Assembly (NCBI GenBank): GCA_016792565.1
Contig: JAEUMK010000023.1
Coordinates: forward strand, 1-50,962
Length of the DNA stretch: 50,962 bases
Direction of reading: 5' to 3'
Source of the DNA: Alphaproteobacteria bacterium
GTDB lineage: Bacteria > Pseudomonadota > Alphaproteobacteria > Micropepsales > Micropepsaceae
Positions 47,342 to 50,962 of the stretch are shown in pieces. Under the pieces are notes generated by a model. That model was not told the DNA's origin and made no database searches. It saw nothing but the letters and a program-made list of their open reading frames with translations. Positions within the stretch are counted from its first letter, which is position 1. Each line of letters begins with the position of its first letter. The position numbers were made by a program, and so were the translations under genes.

Positions 47342-48061
47342 TCAGTCCTGGCGCGGCGCCGCCGCGCAGGTCAGTCCGAGGCTCTGGAGCCGGCCATCGA
47401 AACCCGAACCCAGAAGCGCATCGGCGGCCGCGCCGTCATGCGGATTGGTGTTCGCGCCGCCGCACTGCACCTGCTGGACCAGCGGTCCGCGCTCCCCAAG
47501 CGCCGGGCCGACCGCAAGCGGTGCAGCGACATCTCCCCCGCAGACGATCTGCACGCCGGTCAGTCCGTCGCCATCGGCCGCCTGGGCGGTGCGGAGCGCC
47601 GTCACCACCTTGCCCGACGGACAAATGAGATCGCCGGCTTCGGCCCGGAAACCCGCGGGCCGCGCCGGAACGTGCGGATCGGGGCGGCGCGGTACGCTGA
47701 TCAGCAGCGCGGTGCTGCCTTGGAAGCGCGCGACTCCGCCTGAACGGGCATTGAGGAGCCGGCCGGCGCTGCGGTTCTCGCCGGAGCCGGCGGCCGGCAA
47801 GGCGCCCGGCGGCCGCGTCCAGACATGCGGCGGGCCGCCGCCGGGGGCGGCACAGATCGCCTCGACGCCCACAATACGCAGTTCCGACCGGAGGCGCAGG
47901 CCGACCAGACGTTCGCTATCGGGGCAGCGCATGATCCAGGCCTCGCCCACCAGGCGGGCGTCGGCTCCCGGCCCGTCGCGCAGGTCAAGCGCCTCTCCCT
48001 CCGCCGCCACTGCGTTGGCGGCGAAGCCGAGCATCGCGATGATCGCCAGTACCACCCGCAC
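47342..48061 (-). CDS. secreted protein of unknown function
   Basis: A 239-residue exported protein. The start is GTG at 48061 behind AGGAGG with nine bases between, giving a signal peptide (VLAIIAMLGFAANAVAA). The mature part is rich in Gly, Ala and Pro and has cysteines at several places (WIMRCPDSE, VEAICAAPGG, GDLICPSGK, VQIVCGGD, VQQVQCGG, LGLTCAA), repeated in a similar context: hydrophobic strand, then a Cys. This suggests two related halves with disulfides. I do not recognise a family. It is divergent from the 2OG oxygenase gene, and lies upstream of the helicase promoter. Confidence 0.7.
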   Translation of the reverse strand: MRVVLAIIAMLGFAANAVAAEGEALDLRDGPGADARLVGEAWIMRCPDSERLVGLRLRSELRIVGVEAICAAPGGGPPHVWTRPPGALPAAGSGENRSAGRLLNARSGGVARFQGSTALLISVPRRPDPHVPARPAGFRAEAGDLICPSGKVVTALRTAQAADGDGLTGVQIVCGGDVAAPLAVGPALGERGPLVQQVQCGGANTNPHDGAAADALLGSGFDGRLQSLGLTCAAAPRQD

Positions 48062-48151
48062 CGACTCGTGCCTCCTGCATCGGCTTGGGGTAAGATCATG
48101 GACGCGGGGCGGCCGCGACACCACGTCTGAGTTTAACCTTAAGAGCGCGAC

Positions 48152-48781
48152 ATGACGGTTCTCGACCTCGACGCTTTCGAGCGCACCCCGGTAGCGGACA
48201 AGCCCTTCCCCTATGTCGTCGTCCCGCATTTCGTGACGGGCGAGGCCTTCGAACGGGCGCTCGCCGACTATCCCAAGATCGGCAAGCCGGGATCGTTCCC
48301 GGTCTTCACCCAGAAGCCGGGACCTGGCCTGCGCGCCGTGCTGGACGCGCTGGAGGGCGACGACTTCCGCGAGGCGGTCGAGCGCAAGTTCGGCATCGAT
48401 CTCAGCGGCAAGCCGACAATGACGACGTTGCGCAGCCGGGCACGGGCCCGCGACGGCCAGATCCATCTCGACTCAAAGACGAAGGTCGTGACGGTGCTCG
48501 TCTATCTCAACCGGGCGAGCGATGCCTTCGAGAGCCATGCCGGATGCCTGCGCATCCTCAACGGGCCGGACAACCTCCAGAACTTCGCAGCCGAAGTGCC
48601 GCCGGTGAACGGCACGCTGCTGGTCTTCCCCTGCGTCCCGAACGCCTGGCACGGACACGAATCCTTCGAGGGCGAGCGTCAGGTGATCCAGCTCAACTGG
48701 GTGACCGGCGAAGACGTGGTGCGCCGCGAGCAGCGCCGCCATGCGGTCTCGGCCTTCTTCAAGAGCCTCAACCCGTTCTGA
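48152..48781 (+). CDS. 2-oxoglutarate/Fe(II)-dependent oxygenase-like protein
   Basis: A 209-residue protein with the double-stranded beta-helix oxygenase pattern. Iron ligands are likely His105 and Asp107 in QIHLDSKTK, and His167 in NAWHGHESF; Arg176 in GERQVIQLNW would bind 2-oxoglutarate. The N-terminal PFPYVVVPHFVTGEAF resembles other bacterial members near surface-polymer genes. The substrate is unknown. It is tail to tail with a second oxygenase-like gene, leaving 18 bases between the stops. The start ATG at 48152 has no strong ribosome binding site (AAGAG ten or so bases upstream). Confidence 0.83.
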   Translation: MTVLDLDAFERTPVADKPFPYVVVPHFVTGEAFERALADYPKIGKPGSFPVFTQKPGPGLRAVLDALEGDDFREAVERKFGIDLSGKPTMTTLRSRARARDGQIHLDSKTKVVTVLVYLNRASDAFESHAGCLRILNGPDNLQNFAAEVPPVNGTLLVFPCVPNAWHGHESFEGERQVIQLNWVTGEDVVRREQRRHAVSAFFKSLNPF

Positions 48782-48799
48782 GGTCCGCCGGGGCGGCGC

Positions 48800-49549
48800 T
48801 CAGCGCAGGCTTTCGATGTTGATGGTCACCGTCTTGCGCAGGCCGGTCGCGGGGCCGGTCATCGGCTGGACCGAGTGCAGCGAGTTGTAGGTCTTGATGA
48901 ACATCAGGCCCTGATTGGGCGTGAAGGGAAAGGTCTTGACCACATCGACCGCCTCGAACGGAAGCTGGCGGTTGACCTGGTTGTAGGTAAGCGCGGGATC
49001 CTTCGGCTTCAGCACGTCGGTGCCGCCGCCCCAGGCCTCGTCCCACTCGCCCGGACGCACGAACGAAAAGACCATCGTCACGATCTTTCCGGGCGCGTCG
49101 GTGTGAGGCAGGATGTGGCCGCCATTGGCGCGCATGACCGAGAACTCCATGCGCGTGCTGAGTACCGGCCGGTTGACGAGGCGGCTGAGCGGCCCGCGGG
49201 TGCGCGCCGTGTGCCGGTGGCCGTAGCCCTTCAGTCCCAGATCGATGTTCCGGCTTTCGAGGAAAGCCAGCACCTCGCCCAGAAAGGCGCGGCTCTTCAG
49301 CGTCTCCACGAAGTCGCGCCAGGGCGGGCACTTGGCCAGAAAGGCGTGGTAGTTCTTCGGGTTATTGCGGAAGGCGAGCGAGTATTTGTCGCCGAGGTCA
49401 GGCATGAACCTGAACAGTTCAAGCGGCGGATAGCTCTCGCTCAGGTCCCGATAGTCCGCATCGCTGAGGATCTGCGGGATGTAGCAGATCGGATACGGCT
49501 CGTAGTCGAATGCCGCATTCGGCCAGTTGAAGGTGAAGACCCGTTTCAT
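48800..49549 (-). CDS. 2-oxoglutarate/Fe(II)-dependent oxygenase-like protein, second copy
   Basis: A 249-residue protein with the same kind of layout: PYPICYIPQILSD near the N-terminus, His149 and Asp151 in HILPHTDAPGKIVTMV, His225 in LHSVQPM and Arg238 in LRKTVTINI. All the expected ligands are there, so it should be an active oxygenase. The N-terminal part resembles the preceding gene only weakly, so the two are distant paralogues. It lies 20 bases downstream of parE on the same strand. The substrate is unknown. Confidence 0.85.
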   Translation of the reverse strand: MKRVFTFNWPNAAFDYEPYPICYIPQILSDADYRDLSESYPPLELFRFMPDLGDKYSLAFRNNPKNYHAFLAKCPPWRDFVETLKSRAFLGEVLAFLESRNIDLGLKGYGHRHTARTRGPLSRLVNRPVLSTRMEFSVMRANGGHILPHTDAPGKIVTMVFSFVRPGEWDEAWGGGTDVLKPKDPALTYNQVNRQLPFEAVDVVKTFPFTPNQGLMFIKTYNSLHSVQPMTGPATGLRKTVTINIESLR

Positions 49550-49569
49550 GCGCCCGTCCCCCCTGGCGG

Positions 49570-50962
49570 CTAGACGTCGATGTCCTCGACGAACTTGGCG
49601 TGTTCCTGGATGTACTGGAAACGCAATTCCGGCTTGCGTCCCATGAGCCGCTCGACCAGGTCGCCGGTGTCGCCTTCCTCGCCCTCCGGAATCATCACCT
49701 TGAGCAGCGTCCGCTTGCCGGGCTGCATGGTGGTTTCCTTCAGCTGCGCCGGCATCATCTCGCCCAGGCCCTTGAAGCGGCCGATCTCGATCTTGGCGTT
49801 CGGCTTAAAGACGGTCTGCATCAGTTCGTCCCGGTGCCGCTCATCGCGGGCGTATGCGATCTTCGAGCCCTGCTGGAGGCGGTAGAGCGGCGGCATGGCG
49901 AGGTAGAGCTTTCCGTCGCGGATGAGGCCCGGCATCTCGCGATAGAAAAACGTGATGAGCAGCGAGGCGATATGGGCGCCGTCGACGTCGGCGTCGGTCA
50001 TCACGATGATCTTGTCATAGCGGACGTCCTCGCCGCGGTACTTCGTTCCCGTCCCCGCCCCGATCGCCTGGAGCAGGTCGGAGAGTTCCTGGTTCGCCTG
50101 GAGTTTGCCGGCGGCGGCGCTGGCGACGTTCAGGATCTTGCCGCGCAGGGGCAGGATCGCCTGCGTGTTGCGGTCGCGCGCCTGCTTGGCGCTGCCGCCG
50201 GCGCTGTCGCCTTCCACCAGGAACAGCTCGGTTCCCTCGCTTGCGTCCCGCGCGCAGTCGGCCAGCTTGCCCGGCAGACGCAGACGCCGCGTCGCCGACT
50301 TGCGTGCGACTTCCTTCTCGGCGCGGCGCCGCATGCGCTCGTCGGCGACCTCGATGACGTGCTGGAGCAGGCGGTCGGCATCGACCGGGCTTTCGGCCAG
50401 CCAGTGGTCGAAGTGATCGCGCACCGCGCTTTCCACGAAGCGCTGCGCCTCGGGGTTGGACAGCCTGTCCTTGGTCTGGCCCTGGAATTCGGGGTCGCGG
50501 ATGAAGACCGAGAGCATGGCGCAGGCGCTCGCCATCACGTCGTCGGCCGTGATGTTACCCGCCCGCTTGTTGTTGGCGAGTTCGGCGTAACCGCGCAGCC
50601 CGCGCGTCAGCGCGCCGCGCAGCCCGAGATCGTGCGTGCCGCCCTGCGGCGTCGGGATCGTGTTGGCGTAGGAATTGACGAAACTGTCGCGGCCGGGCGC
50701 CCAATGAACCGCCCACTCCACCGCGCCGCGCTTGTCCTTGGCCTCGATGCGTCCCGCGAACGGGCGCGGGGTGACCGTCGCCTCCTTCTCCAGGGCGGCA
50801 CCCAGGAAGTCGGCGAGGCCACCGGGAAAGTGCAGCGTCGCTTCGGCCGGAGTCTCGTCGCCCTCGCGGATCAGAGACGGATCGCACGACCAGCGGATCT
50901 CGACGCCGCGGAAGAGATAGGCCTTCGAGCGCGCCATGCGGTAGAGGCGCGCCGGCTTGAAC
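49570..50962 (-). CDS. parE: DNA topoisomerase IV subunit B, C-terminal part
   Basis: The last 463 or so residues of the ATPase subunit of topoisomerase IV, which unlinks daughter chromosomes. The frame is open to base 50962, so the N-terminal ATPase domain lies outside. The TOPRIM motifs are visible: LFLVEGDSAGGSAKQARDRNTQAILPLRGKILN and MTDADVDGAHIASLLITFFYR. The end FQYIQEHAKFVEDIDV and the fragment YRMARSKAYLFRGVEIRW point to ParE rather than GyrB. No second topoisomerase gene is near, so the choice of ParE rests on these motifs alone. Confidence 0.9.
   Translation of the reverse strand, partial: FKPARLYRMARSKAYLFRGVEIRWSCDPSLIREGDETPAEATLHFPGGLADFLGAALEKEATVTPRPFAGRIEAKDKRGAVEWAVHWAPGRDSFVNSYANTIPTPQGGTHDLGLRGALTRGLRGYAELANNKRAGNITADDVMASACAMLSVFIRDPEFQGQTKDRLSNPEAQRFVESAVRDHFDHWLAESPVDADRLLQHVIEVADERMRRRAEKEVARKSATRRLRLPGKLADCARDASEGTELFLVEGDSAGGSAKQARDRNTQAILPLRGKILNVASAAAGKLQANQELSDLLQAIGAGTGTKYRGEDVRYDKIIVMTDADVDGAHIASLLITFFYREMPGLIRDGKLYLAMPPLYRLQQGSKIAYARDERHRDELMQTVFKPNAKIEIGRFKGLGEMMPAQLKETTMQPGKRTLLKVMIPEGEEGDTGDLVERLMGRKPELRFQYIQEHAKFVEDIDV

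Overview
The window is one stretch of high-GC bacterial chromosome that looks alphaproteobacterial. The best evidence is a conserved gene block: xth, erpA, dgt, SPOR protein, nagZ, scpA, scpB, tatABC, serS, surE, pcm, an NlpD-like LysM/LytM protein, a DUF815 ATPase, yajC, secD, a phytoene-synthase-like protein and trmFO. This order is familiar from Alphaproteobacteria (from memory of genomes, not searched). A glnB-glnA operon with a sigma54-type promoter and a likely topoisomerase IV parE agree with this. I cannot name a genus. I saw no tRNA, rRNA, CRISPR array, transposase, phage gene or origin.

Region 1 (1-19510) is the housekeeping block, mostly on the minus strand: tRNA modification, Sec and Tat protein export, seryl-tRNA synthesis, protein repair, cell-wall recycling, chromosome condensation, dNTP control and Fe-S assembly. 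Three expected members are not where they usually sit. secF and the small Mth938-like gene are missing after secD, where a PuuD-type membrane gene lies instead. argS is missing between dgt and the SPOR gene, where a SIMPL-domain gene and a repeat cluster lie. An orphan Fbp-type ABC ATPase and a possible 20-residue membrane peptide are inserted beside tatABC.

Region 2 (19603-35678) is accessory metabolism: a secreted DUF4139 protein, an EthD-like protein, a probable Baeyer-Villiger monooxygenase, ilvD, and a minus-strand run of thiolase-like protein, histidine phosphatase, amidase, NAD(P)HX repair enzyme, TTC38-like TPR protein and a lower-GC methyltransferase-like gene. A phosphotransferase, an NTF2-like protein and an FAD monooxygenase follow. 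An FNR/FixK-like site lies between the monooxygenase and ilvD.

Region 3 (35945-50962) has a DevBCA-type ABC exporter, recQ, the nitrogen-control pair glnB-glnA, an aminotransferase, two secreted proteins of unknown function, a GNAT acetyltransferase, a DEAD-box RNA helicase with a long leader, two tail-to-tail 2-oxoglutarate oxygenases, and the 3' part of parE running off the window.

No clearly new defence or mobile system is visible. The most unusual points are the breaks in the conserved block and the two-hairpin repeat family found at one of them, the possible micropeptide upstream of tatA, the 2OG-oxygenase pair, and the thiolase-like protein without the usual cysteine.
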